Assembly (NCBI GenBank): GCA_947627215.1
Contig: CANQVD010000022.1
Span: 1-56,318, forward strand
DNA length: 56,318 nucleotides
From: an uncultured Eisenbergiella sp.
GTDB lineage: Bacteria; Bacillota; Clostridia; Lachnospirales; Lachnospiraceae
Reading direction: 5' to 3'
Notes under the pieces: model-generated
What the model was told of the DNA's origin: nothing
The model's database searches: none
Seen by the model: only the letters and a program-made list of their open reading frames with translations
Position numbers and translations under genes: made by a program
Shown: in pieces, positions 1 to 7,218 of the stretch
How the letters are laid out: each line of letters starts with the position of its first letter
How positions within the stretch are numbered: the stretch's first letter is position 1

Positions 1-45
1 ATCAATTCTTCGATTAACAAGCTAACACCACCTTTTTATACGCTA

Positions 46-74
46 ATTATAGCAAAGAGATTTTGCTTATTCAA
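46..74 (-). promoter_or_regulatory. sigma-A type promoter pointing out of the left edge
   Basis: On the minus strand TTGAAT (69-74), a 17-nt spacer and TATAAT (46-51) form a near-consensus promoter reading leftward out of the window. The gene it serves is not in the window. The -35 and spacer lie inside a set of short repeats, as also occurs at the AAA/DUF4143 gene at 39860-41212. Confidence 0.7.
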
Positions 75-130
75 GCGCATTTTGCTAAATAGACAAAGAG
101 ATTTTGCTGAATAAGCAAAGGGCATTTGCA
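53..130. repeat. four degenerate 15-bp repeats overlapping the left-edge promoter
   Basis: On the minus strand the core AGCAAAATCTCTTTG or close variants occurs at 53-67, 72-86, 94-108 and 116-130, with start-to-start spacings of 19, 22 and 22 bp. Copies at 53-67 and 94-108 are identical; the others differ at several bases. About two helical turns between copies, and overlap with the -35/spacer region, suggest a binding array for a regulator of the gene left of the window. Each copy is also partly palindromic (CAAA...TTTG). The remaining 131-291 stretch shows nothing I can support. Confidence 0.65.
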
Positions 131-291
131 TATTTCAGTATAACCGAGGCCAAACCACAATGAGTCATAATGACAGGCAGGAGCTGTAAAGTTGCCATAT
201 AATCGCGCATGGCAGCCGATATCCCGGTCGGAAAGACGATGGAATCCTCACCGAGTCGTTGGCCCGGTTCGCCCGAAATACCGCGCCCCCG

Positions 292-1119
292 TCAGTCAGC
301 GAACAGCACCAGCTTCGTGATCGTATCGTATTCATCCGTCCACGCCAAACAGCGGGAGCCTTCCCGGATGTCATCCAGCGTCACGATGTTCCGCGTCAGA
401 TATGGCTGTACCTCCACATCGTCCGCCAGCAGGTAATCCTGCTCCCCGTAAGCATCCAGCAGTTTCCCATTGTCCGTATCCAGAACCGCGTCCGCGGCGA
501 TCACAAACACAGGCGCCTTAAAATCCTCCGGGATATTCACGATCACCGCATATGCCGTCGCCTGCGGCGGCAGCGACAGCGTCATGGCCGGTCCCAAATA
601 GGCCTCGAAGCTTTCCCCCTCTTTCCGGTCGGAAAGCTCCGCCGGAAGACCGGTCACCGCATCAATGACCACCGATTGTTCCGAAGCCGCATGGATGATC
701 AGTTCCCCGAAATCGGCGGAATCCGGAGCTCTGTTCACCGTGAGGGAATCCCCTTCCACGCGCACGATCTCGCCCTGTACATGGACAGGGGCCTGGACGT
801 CAACCTCTTCTCCGGGCTGCGCTGTCTCTGCCGGAGAAACATTGGAAATATCGTCTTGCGCCGTCGCGGCATCCCCGTCGGGCGACGCCGCCTCCGGATC
901 TTCCGCTTCCTTGCCGGTCTCCACGGCGTCTGCAGCCGCCGTGCTTTCTTCTGCGGCCTCCGTCTCCGCCGCATCCACCTGCGCGGGAGCTGTCTCTGCC
1001 GCACTCGTCTGGGCAGGTGACGTCTCCTTCTGTGCCGCCTTCTGCCCACAGCCGCCCGCAAGCAGCATGGCTCCAATCAGTACAGCGACGATCCCCCACA
1101 TGTCATTCCTTCTTCTCAT
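292..1119 (-). CDS. putative lipoprotein of unknown function
   Basis: A 275-residue exported protein. The N-terminus has Arg-rich residues 2-4, a hydrophobic stretch at about 8-20 and a lipobox LAGGC with the modified cysteine at residue 24, so it should be anchored on the outer face of the membrane. Residues 25-100 are a low-complexity linker rich in Ala, Glu, Thr and Asp. The C-terminal 170 residues look globular and mostly beta, but I do not recognise the family. ATG at 1119 follows AGGAGG closely; an internal ATG at 1101 with AGAAGG upstream is an alternative start. It lies about 95 bp downstream of the APH-like gene on the same strand. Confidence 0.8.
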   Translation of the reverse strand: MRRRNDMWGIVAVLIGAMLLAGGCGQKAAQKETSPAQTSAAETAPAQVDAAETEAAEESTAAADAVETGKEAEDPEAASPDGDAATAQDDISNVSPAETAQPGEEVDVQAPVHVQGEIVRVEGDSLTVNRAPDSADFGELIIHAASEQSVVIDAVTGLPAELSDRKEGESFEAYLGPAMTLSLPPQATAYAVIVNIPEDFKAPVFVIAADAVLDTDNGKLLDAYGEQDYLLADDVEVQPYLTRNIVTLDDIREGSRCLAWTDEYDTITKLVLFAD

Positions 1120-1175
1120 ATTCCTCCTCTTTTCTGCCGCCCATGCGGCGCCTTTTCATTTTAGTTCAGCCTGTT

Positions 1176-1200
1176 CCTGTCCGACCGGACGGCGGACAGG
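1176..1200 (-). terminator. hairpin between APH-like gene and lipoprotein gene
   Basis: An 8-bp perfect stem (CCTGTCCG/CGGACAGG) with a 9-nt loop lies 15 nt after the stop of the phosphotransferase gene. There is no U-tract on the minus strand, so it may be only a weak terminator or a processing hairpin. Confidence 0.35.
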
Positions 1201-1215
1201 AGGCAAAATCTCCAT

Positions 1216-2184
1216 TTATATACAGTGTTCCAGTATCTGCTCACGCATCTTCGCATAATAAATAATATGCCGTATGGTTTCCTCCGTCTGTTCGATTCCC
1301 ATTTGCTTCTCATCTTCCCCGCAGTCGATGCCCAGGACGCGCTTCAGATTATATTCCAGCCATTCCAGCCTCCCGTTATTGCAGTCATACAGCGTCGCCC
1401 AGTCCGTAGGCAGTTCCCCTCCGGCATTCGCATACCCCCGGAGAAAGGCCCGAAACCGCCGGAAATTAATCTGACATTCCTCATATCCCGACCAGCACAG
1501 AGCCAGCTCGAACAGTTCCAGCATCGGATTGCCGTAAGACAGGCATTCCAGATCGATGATCCGGTAATCCTCTCCGTTCCAGAGAACATTTTTGCGATCC
1601 ATATCGTTGTGACAGACAGCGAGGATATGCGGAAGCCTTTTTCTTGCCCGGTTTCCGTTCTCCTGACCTTCCGCAAGAAGCGCACGGCAGGGGCGCAGCA
1701 TTTCATACAGCCGTTGATCCGCCCGCTCCATCGCGGAAAGATAGAAATCCCAGTCAACCGACATGTTTTTATATTCTGTATTCGCGTTTTTCCTGTCCGT
1801 GCCATGGATCGCGGCGAGCACGCTTCCCATCCGCGCGCAATGGTACTCCGTGATCTCATCCGCACGCAGCGGTTTTCCGTCATAATAGTCGAACAGGTAA
1901 AAATATTCTCCGTCTATTTCCTGCATCTTCCGTCCCCCGATCGTCAGGGCCGGAAGAATGGGAATGCCTCTTTGCTCCAGCAGCCGTTCCAGCCGCTCCG
2001 CTTCGGCGTAATTGCCCATCGCGGTTTCTCTCCGCATCACAAACCGATTCAGCAGCTTCAGCGCATACGTCCCCTGCTCCGTTTCGATCCGGTACATCTT
2101 ATGCATAAAGCCGCCTGTTAAGGGAACGGGAGCCCCCTTCAGCTTCCAGTGATATGCGCTTTCCAGCTTTTCAAATATGGACAT
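1216..2184 (-). CDS. aminoglycoside phosphotransferase / CotS-like kinase family protein
   Basis: A 322-residue protein-kinase-like fold enzyme. The catalytic loop HNDMDRKN (about residue 191, Brenner-type motif) and the metal-binding IIDLE motif about 20 residues later are intact, and an N-terminal beta sheet with an ALKLL lysine is present. The family includes small-molecule kinases (aminoglycoside, choline, homoserine) and CotS-type spore-coat kinases; the substrate cannot be told. The chosen ATG at 2184 has GAGGA 7 nt upstream and lies 20 nt after the kinase stop codon; an upstream ATG at 2202 has no such site. It is probably cotranscribed with the preceding kinase from the promoter at 2795-2823. 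Confidence 0.8.
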   Translation of the reverse strand: MSIFEKLESAYHWKLKGAPVPLTGGFMHKMYRIETEQGTYALKLLNRFVMRRETAMGNYAEAERLERLLEQRGIPILPALTIGGRKMQEIDGEYFYLFDYYDGKPLRADEITEYHCARMGSVLAAIHGTDRKNANTEYKNMSVDWDFYLSAMERADQRLYEMLRPCRALLAEGQENGNRARKRLPHILAVCHNDMDRKNVLWNGEDYRIIDLECLSYGNPMLELFELALCWSGYEECQINFRRFRAFLRGYANAGGELPTDWATLYDCNNGRLEWLEYNLKRVLGIDCGEDEKQMGIEQTEETIRHIIYYAKMREQILEHCI

Positions 2185-2204
2185 GGTCTTTCCTCTGGGC
2201 ACAA

Positions 2205-2762
2205 CTATTCCATGACAAGATACTGATCCAAAACGATCTCTCTGACCGCATCCTCCGGGCTTATCCGGGTATTGTCATACAAATGGCCCTGATTTTCCGG
2301 CATCGCATCCAGCTTCTTTTTCAAAAACAGCGCTCTGCCGATCATGTCCGCATCCCCGCGCAGGCGGATGCGCCTTTCAATCTCTCCCGCTTCCGCCGTC
2401 AGAACGATATAATAAAGCTCCGCCTGATGAAGCTCCGCCAGTTCCCGAACGCGCGGCAGTTCTTCTTCGATCACATAGTCGATCAAAACATCGGTTCCCT
2501 GTCTGAGGGCCCTGTCTGCCGTCGCTATGATGCAGTCCCAGTTAAACCGCAGGATATCCTCCCAAAGCACCGGATCGGACGCCTCTCCGTCCGCAAAGAA
2601 ATTCCCCTTATTCTCCGGTTCTATGAATCCCCTGTGAAAATCATCGCCATGGATCACATAAACGGCCTTCCCGGACCGATCGACAAGATATCTCGCATAG
2701 CTTTCCGTAAACGTCGACTTCCCGCATCCGCAGGGACCCGATATCAAGATGAGTTTTGCCAT
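2205..2762 (-). CDS. P-loop NTPase, small-molecule or nucleoside kinase-like
   Basis: A 185-residue cytoplasmic P-loop protein with Walker A GPCGCGKS at residues 9-16 and a DxDxxxxRG-like pattern (HGDDFHRGF) typical of AAA_33/uridine-kinase-like phosphotransferases. The rest of the protein has the length and pattern of a single-domain kinase. The phosphate acceptor is unknown. The start at 2762 was chosen because the promoter -10 lies at 2795-2800, which excludes the longer reading beginning at 2804, and GGAGG precedes it. The neighbouring APH-like gene on the same transcript suggests a two-kinase operon. Confidence 0.75.
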   Translation of the reverse strand: MAKLILISGPCGCGKSTFTESYARYLVDRSGKAVYVIHGDDFHRGFIEPENKGNFFADGEASDPVLWEDILRFNWDCIIATADRALRQGTDVLIDYVIEEELPRVRELAELHQAELYYIVLTAEAGEIERRIRLRGDADMIGRALFLKKKLDAMPENQGHLYDNTRISPEDAVREIVLDQYLVME

Positions 2763-2794
2763 TTTCCCATGCCCCCTCCGTCCGACCTTCTTTG

Positions 2795-2823
2795 AATATA
2801 ACAAAAAAGTTCCTGACTTTCAA
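2795..2823 (-). promoter_or_regulatory. promoter of the kinase/phosphotransferase genes
   Basis: TTGAAA (2818-2823), 17-nt spacer, TATATT (2795-2800) on the minus strand; transcription would begin near 2788, 26 nt before the chosen ATG at 2762. Confidence 0.7.
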
Positions 2824-2911
2824 CCATATCACGCAATCGCCAGTCCTGCCGACCTGATAAAAATGTTCTGTGCTGATGTTTCCCATCACGATGAGGAAAG
2901 TGTCATCCGTG

Positions 2912-2943
2912 AAAAAAAGAATAGGTTGCCCTATTCTTTTAAA
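2912..2943 (-). terminator. rho-independent terminator, end of the pilus transcript
   Basis: An 11-bp perfect stem, AAAAGAATAGG (2915-2925) and CCTATTCTTTT (2930-2940), with a 4-nt loop. On the minus strand it is followed by a run of T residues, so it can end the pilin transcript coming from 3182; the T-rich right arm also allows some function on the plus strand. Confidence 0.7.
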
Positions 2944-3026
2944 GCTCTGTCCGATTCGGCCGGTGTGAAACGCCGTCCGTCCGGGATCGTTGTTATTTTC
3001 TCACGCATTCATGGAAAATGCAATCC

Positions 3027-3071
3027 ATATTATCAGGCGGAAAGCAACCCGTCTGTTCCTCCTGATAATAT
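3027..3071. repeat. 11-bp perfect inverted repeat downstream of pilin gene
   Basis: ATATTATCAGG at 3027-3037 pairs with CCTGATAATAT at 3061-3071 across a 23-nt loop. It lies between the last pilin stop and the terminator and could be a 3-prime stabilising stem-loop of the pilin mRNA. Confidence 0.45.
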
Positions 3072-3181
3072 CAGATCGCAGCTCCGTCACCGCCGTATGT
3101 TATATCGGAAATATCCAAATCGAAACGGCTTTGATCCGCATAGCGATGACAAAAAATTGCAGGAGCATAATTGAAGGATGG

Positions 3182-3613
3182 TTAATCAACATTAACCTCA
3201 CCGTTATGGGGCTTAGGATCAGAAACAGAACCACCCGCCCATGTAATCTCCACATCGCCCTTATCCGTTAACTTTACGTTAATATACGAGCCTTTATGGT
3301 CGGAGCATTTTCCATATTGTGGCTTAGGCGACATACTTTCTTTCAGTTTTCCTGCTGCTGCATCATAAACATAATCTATAGAATCCGATGAACCAGCCTT
3401 ACCAAACGGATCATCTGTTAGCATTATGATTAATGCCTCCGCCTTCGCCGCTCTTTCATTCGCCGCATCGGTCGCAACTCTCGCTCTCTCCAGCGCCGTA
3501 TTCACGATCGGAATGGAAACCGCGACAAGGATCGCGATGATCGCAACGACGACCAGCATTTCGATCAGCGTAAAACCGCCCTGCTCCTTCATCCTGTTTT
3601 TCAGGTTTCTCAC
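3182..3613 (-). CDS. type IV major pilin (prepilin), copy 1
   Basis: A 143-residue prepilin. Residues 1-13 are a charged leader ending in GG; PilD would cut before Phe14 to give a mature start FTLIEML with Glu at position +5, followed by a classic hydrophobic helix (about 18-38) and a helix continuing to about residue 60. The rest is a small variable globular domain. The first 55 residues are almost identical to the pilin at 4221-4676. The start is a GTG at 3613, preceded by AGGAGG and 8 nt, exactly matching the ATG position of the paralogue; the upstream ATG at 3637 would lengthen the leader and has no such site. It is the last gene of the pilus locus. Confidence 0.88.
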   Translation of the reverse strand: MRNLKNRMKEQGGFTLIEMLVVVAIIAILVAVSIPIVNTALERARVATDAANERAAKAEALIIMLTDDPFGKAGSSDSIDYVYDAAAGKLKESMSPKPQYGKCSDHKGSYINVKLTDKGDVEITWAGGSVSDPKPHNGEVNVD

Positions 3614-3907
3614 TTTTCTCGCCTCCTTTCTGCTCATGACATTTCATGCGCCTTTCAGCGCCCGGTAAAGTGCCATTTTCCAAAAAGGAAACCGGAAAAG
3701 TCTCCTTTGCGCGACAAAACGAGGCAGACCTTACGATCTTCCCCGTTTGCCATTTGAACCATATTGAATACAGCCATGCGCCGTATTTCGGAAACGAAGA
3801 TTCCGTTCCCAAAAGCGGGCTCAATCGCTGTCTCGGGTTGACACAGCGCAAACCAGGCTATGCAGTCAGCGATATCCTCCGCCCATGACGGCAATACTTC
3901 TCCGTCG

Positions 3908-4003
3908 TCGGTTCCCGTGGCTCCGGTGGGAAAATGCACTTTATAATGGGTCAAACCTTTTGGCACATTATAAAGCACATTTTCCCACGGCGCCGCAGGA
4001 ACC
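3908..4003. repeat. long imperfect inverted repeat between pilin genes
   Basis: The arms around GTGGGAAAATGCACTTTATAATG (left, about 3926-3948) and its near reverse complement (right, about 3963-3988) pair over roughly 25 positions with two mismatches. Weaker pairing extends outward through CGGTTCC/GGAACCG (about 45 nt per arm). A related motif, GGAAAATGGCACTTTA on the minus strand, recurs at about 3668-3683. It could be a folded regulatory RNA, a recombination site or a decayed miniature element. Confidence 0.7.
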
Positions 4004-4027
4004 GTTTCTTCTCAGGGATGATATTCC

Positions 4028-4063
4028 CGAACAGGAAGCAACCCGCCTATTCCCATCGGGAAT
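4028..4063. repeat. 10-bp inverted repeat ATATTCCCGA...TCGGGAATAT
   Basis: ATATTCCCGA and TCGGGAATAT are perfect reverse complements separated by about 20 nt, within the inter-pilin region. Function unknown. Confidence 0.5.
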
Positions 4064-4220
4064 ATCCAGGACTAGGTCACAACCCCCCCCGCTTCTGACA
4101 GAAACGTTCGGGATCATCACAATATTATGTTGTTTGTGACAATTCAGTCTTTTTGCGTACATCTTTGTTCCTTTACAATACATGTTCAACTAAGAACGAT
4201 AATGATTTTGATACAGGTCA

Positions 4221-4676
4221 TTAAGGAGCAGTGGAATCAATAGCACCGTTGTGAAGACCAGTGCCTTTACTCCATGAAAAAGTCATTGAATCATTATCTC
4301 CAAAATCGAGTTGAATATATCCACCTGCATGTGATCCAACACTATCGACATCTTTTGTACACTTGCCATAAGGAGTAATCCCTATAGCACTAGCCTTCCA
4401 TTCACCCGATGCCGCATCATAGAAAAACTTCTTGGCGGCAAGTTCCTTTGTGGTTTGATTAAAGAACACCTTACCCTCCGACAGATACTCCACCATCGCC
4501 GCCGCCTTCGCCGCTCTCTCGTTCGCCGCATCGGTCGCCCTTCTGGTTCTGTCCAGCGCCGTATTCACAATCGGAATGGAAACCGCGACAAGGATCGCGA
4601 TAATCGCAACGACGACCAGCATTTCGATCAGCGTAAAGCCGCCCTGCTCTTTCAGCCTGTTTTTCAGGTTTTTCAT
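4221..4676 (-). CDS. type IV major pilin (prepilin), copy 2
   Basis: A 151-residue prepilin with a 13-residue leader ending in GG, predicted cleavage before Phe14, mature FTLIEML with Glu+5, hydrophobic helix and an amphipathic helix to about residue 65. It shares its N-terminal half with the pilin at 3182-3613 but the C-terminal globular domain is different, as in paralogous pilins that diverge in their exposed part. ATG at 4676 is preceded by AGGAGG and 8 nt. It follows the PilC gene after a 176-bp gap holding two GC-rich hairpins. Which of the two pilins is the main fibre subunit cannot be decided. Confidence 0.9.
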   Translation of the reverse strand: MKNLKNRLKEQGGFTLIEMLVVVAIIAILVAVSIPIVNTALDRTRRATDAANERAAKAAAMVEYLSEGKVFFNQTTKELAAKKFFYDAASGEWKASAIGITPYGKCTKDVDSVGSHAGGYIQLDFGDNDSMTFSWSKGTGLHNGAIDSTAP

Positions 4677-4724
4677 CTCTTTCACCTCCTTTCCTCCATA
4701 TGAATTTTCTGATATTGCGTTATA

Positions 4725-4780
4725 CCGCGGCCGGAAAAGCGATGCGGCCGCGGCCTGTTGTATCGCCGGCAGAACCGGCG
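4725..4780. repeat. two GC-rich hairpins upstream of the pilin gene
   Basis: CCGCGGCC (4725-4732) pairs with GGCCGCGG (4746-4753), and CGCCGG (4764-4769) with CCGGCG (4775-4780). They sit between PilC and the pilin on the same transcript and could protect or help to process a pilin mRNA made in excess of the assembly genes. A TATAAC directly follows the first one on the minus strand, but no good -35 lies 17 nt upstream. Confidence 0.5.
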
Positions 4781-4852
4781 CCGCCTGCGCGGGAAACGGA
4801 TCGGCGGGTTGCGGCCGACCCCATACAACCGTAAAGATAAAGCTGCGCTGCC

Positions 4853-6055
4853 CTAGACCGCCTGGTAAAGGGAGAAGATGGGCAGGTATACCGCCAGCAG
4901 GATCACGACGACGATCCCGGCCAGCATGAGGATGATCAGCGGTTCCAGCATGGAAAGCGCCCGCGCGGTAGCGGTATCGACCTCGTTGTCGTAGTACTCG
5001 GCCATTACGTTCAGGGTGGACTCGATGGAACCGGTGGATTCGCCGATGGAAGTCATCTGAACGAGCATCTCGGGAAGATCCCGGGAGCGGCTCAGGCTTT
5101 CCCCCAGGGTTTTTCCCGCCTCCACGCCGGGAATGGCGTCCAGCACAGCCCTGGACATACAGTAATTGCTTATGGAGCGGCCGGAAACCTCGATCGCCTG
5201 GAGGATCGGCATACCGGCGGCCAGCATCGTGGACATGGTATGGGAAAACTGGCTGGCCCCGCCCATGCTGCTGATCCTTCCCAGCACCGGGATGCCAAGA
5301 CGAAGACGCGCCAGAACTTCTCTGCCCTTTACGGTGCGGCCGAAAATGAAAACCGCCAGGATCACGGCAGCGATCAGGAATATGATCAAAACGATATATT
5401 TTGTAAAAAAGTTGGATGTCGCGATCAAAAAACGGGTCACGAACGGCAGCTCAATGCCCATGGACTCGAAGGTGGAGGAAAAGGTGGGCACGGCGTACAG
5501 CATGATGATGCCCACGACGATAACCGCCACCACGATGACGAAGGCGGGGTACATCAGCGCGCTGGTGGTTTTCTGCCTCGTTTTATACATCCGGTCATAA
5601 TAGTCGCTCAGCCGTTCAAAGGCTTTTACCAGGTCGCCTGATTCTTCCCCGGAACGCACGGTCTCAATGAAGGTGACCGGCAGTTTTCTGCCCCGCTGCT
5701 GCAGGCTGTAGGAAAGCCCCCAGCCGTTGGAAACGTCTTCGGCCACCTGTTTCAGGATCCGGGACAACAGGCGGTCCCGGGTCTGGCCCGCGGTCAGGTC
5801 GACGGCCTGTACCAAAGGCAGACCGGCCTTCAAAATGATGGAAAACTGCCTGCACATCAGCGCCAGGGATTTGGGATCCACCTTCTGAAACAGGGCGGCG
5901 CCCCCTTCTTCCTTTTTTTTGACTTCCCGCAGGGTCATGACCATATCGCAGTTTCTGCGGATCTGGTTGACCGCCTCGGTGCGGCTCGGCGCTTCCACAA
6001 TGCCCGTCACGCGTTCTCCGTTGGCGTAAGCGCCCTCATAATAATAGGCAGGCAT
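4853..6055 (-). CDS. pilC: type IV pilus inner-membrane platform protein PilC (GspF family)
   Basis: A 400-residue membrane platform protein that, with the PilB and PilT motors, drives insertion of pilins into the fibre. It has the two GspF/T2SSF repeats (about residues 67-190 and 270-392), each with the conserved FxR/LRxG pattern such as MCRQFSIILKAGLPLVQAV and FSHTMSTMLAAGMPILQAI, and three hydrophobic segments at about 170-190, 220-240 and 370-395. Length is usual for the family. ATG at 6055 follows AAGGAGGG. It starts 22 nt after PilT stops, in the same operon. Confidence 0.95.
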   Translation of the reverse strand: MPAYYYEGAYANGERVTGIVEAPSRTEAVNQIRRNCDMVMTLREVKKKEEGGAALFQKVDPKSLALMCRQFSIILKAGLPLVQAVDLTAGQTRDRLLSRILKQVAEDVSNGWGLSYSLQQRGRKLPVTFIETVRSGEESGDLVKAFERLSDYYDRMYKTRQKTTSALMYPAFVIVVAVIVVGIIMLYAVPTFSSTFESMGIELPFVTRFLIATSNFFTKYIVLIIFLIAAVILAVFIFGRTVKGREVLARLRLGIPVLGRISSMGGASQFSHTMSTMLAAGMPILQAIEVSGRSISNYCMSRAVLDAIPGVEAGKTLGESLSRSRDLPEMLVQMTSIGESTGSIESTLNVMAEYYDNEVDTATARALSMLEPLIILMLAGIVVVILLAVYLPIFSLYQAV

Positions 6056-6077
6056 AACCGGTTCCCTCCTTCAGCGG

Positions 6078-7205
6078 TCAGAAACGATATTGGATATTGG
6101 ATTTCGCCCTCTGCGAAGCGCCGTCATCCGAAGGCGTCTCCTTTTTGCGCGTTTCGGTTCCCGCCATTTTCCCCGCCGGTATGACAGGATCGCGCCGCGC
6201 GGATTCATAGGTTTCCATGGAAATATCCCCATTCGCATAAAGCTGCTGCAGCGCGCGGTCCATCAGAATATTTCCGATACTCCCCGTCGTCTGGATGCTG
6301 TTGTAGATCTGCGGGGTCTTGCCCTCACGGATCAGGTTGCGGATGGCTCCGTCCACCTTCATGACCTCGCAGGCCAGCACGCGCCCTTTGCCGGACTTCC
6401 TGGGAAGGAGCTGCTGGGAAAGGACGGCCTTTAAGGTCATGGAGAGCTGCAGCCGGATCTGCTGCTGACGCTCCGCCGGAAACACATCCACGATCCTGTC
6501 GATAGAATCCGCCGCGGAATTGGTGTGGACGGTGCCAAAGACCAGATGGCCCGTTTCCGCCGCGGTCAAAGCGGTTTCGATCGTGTCCAGGTCGCGCATT
6601 TCACCGACCAGGATCACGTCCGGATCCTCCCGCAGAGCGGCTCTGAGACCGGCGGAAAAGCTTTTGGTATCCTTGCCGATCTCCCTCTGGTTGATCACAC
6701 ATTTTTCCGGCGTATACACATACTCCACCGGATCCTCCAGGGTCAGGATATGCTTTGTCTGGGTCTGATTGATGTGATTGAGGATCGCGGCCAGCGTCGT
6801 GGATTTCCCGGAACCCGTTTCGCCCGTGATCAGCACGATCCCCTGATTGTACCAGGGAAACTCCGACGCCACGTTCGGCAGCCCCAGTTCGCTCATCATC
6901 GGGATCCTGTCGTTTAACAGACGGATCGCGGCGGAATAGTGCCCCTGCTGGGAAAAAATATTCAGTCGGCAGCGGATGCCGGCGATCGTCCTGGCCAGAT
7001 CCACCTCTCCCACTTCCACTAAGGTATCAAAAAAATCTCCCGCCAGTTCGCTGGCGTAAGCCATACAGTCGGCGTCCGTCAGGCAAAACTGCGCCGCGTC
7101 GCACAGACTTCCGTCTACGCGGTAGCGCGGATTCAAACCGCATACAAGATGAATGTCCGAGGCCCTCTGTTCATAAGCGCCCTGTACCAGTTCTGTTATC
7201 GTCAT
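6078..7205 (-). CDS. pilT: type IV pilus retraction ATPase PilT
   Basis: A 375-residue hexameric motor ATPase that disassembles pili and powers twitching. It has Walker A GETGSGKS at residues 128-135, Asp-box and Walker B (EDPDVILVGEMRD), the His-box region ending GTVHTNSA, and the PilT-specific AIRNLIRE motif near residue 285. The C-terminal tail is polar and variable. ATG at 7205 has GGGAGG upstream; it lies 13 nt after the PilB stop. Presence of a PilT next to PilB implies that the pili can retract. Confidence 0.95.
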   Translation of the reverse strand: MTITELVQGAYEQRASDIHLVCGLNPRYRVDGSLCDAAQFCLTDADCMAYASELAGDFFDTLVEVGEVDLARTIAGIRCRLNIFSQQGHYSAAIRLLNDRIPMMSELGLPNVASEFPWYNQGIVLITGETGSGKSTTLAAILNHINQTQTKHILTLEDPVEYVYTPEKCVINQREIGKDTKSFSAGLRAALREDPDVILVGEMRDLDTIETALTAAETGHLVFGTVHTNSAADSIDRIVDVFPAERQQQIRLQLSMTLKAVLSQQLLPRKSGKGRVLACEVMKVDGAIRNLIREGKTPQIYNSIQTTGSIGNILMDRALQQLYANGDISMETYESARRDPVIPAGKMAGTETRKKETPSDDGASQRAKSNIQYRF

Positions 7206-7218
7206 AAAATCCTCCCGG

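Larger units (their letters stand above)
2763..3181. other. 419-bp intergenic region
   Basis: It holds the kinase promoter (2795-2823), a bidirectional terminator hairpin (2912-2943) and an 11-bp perfect inverted repeat (3027-3037 with 3061-3071). No open frame here has a ribosome binding site or family resemblance. Confidence 0.6.
3614..4220. other. 607-bp non-coding region between the two pilin genes
   Basis: It contains a long imperfect palindrome (3908-4003), a smaller inverted repeat (4028-4063) and a related 16-bp motif near 3664-3685. Open frames here (for example the minus-strand frame 3655-3978) have no ribosome binding site and partly mirror each other because of the palindrome, so I do not call a gene. 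Confidence 0.5.

Noticed and set aside
3655-3978. 107-codon minus-strand frame between the pilins
   Set aside because: No ribosome binding site; starts inside the palindrome, and the opposite strand shows a mirror-image peptide, so it is more likely a by-product of the inverted repeat. Kept as an open question in the findings.
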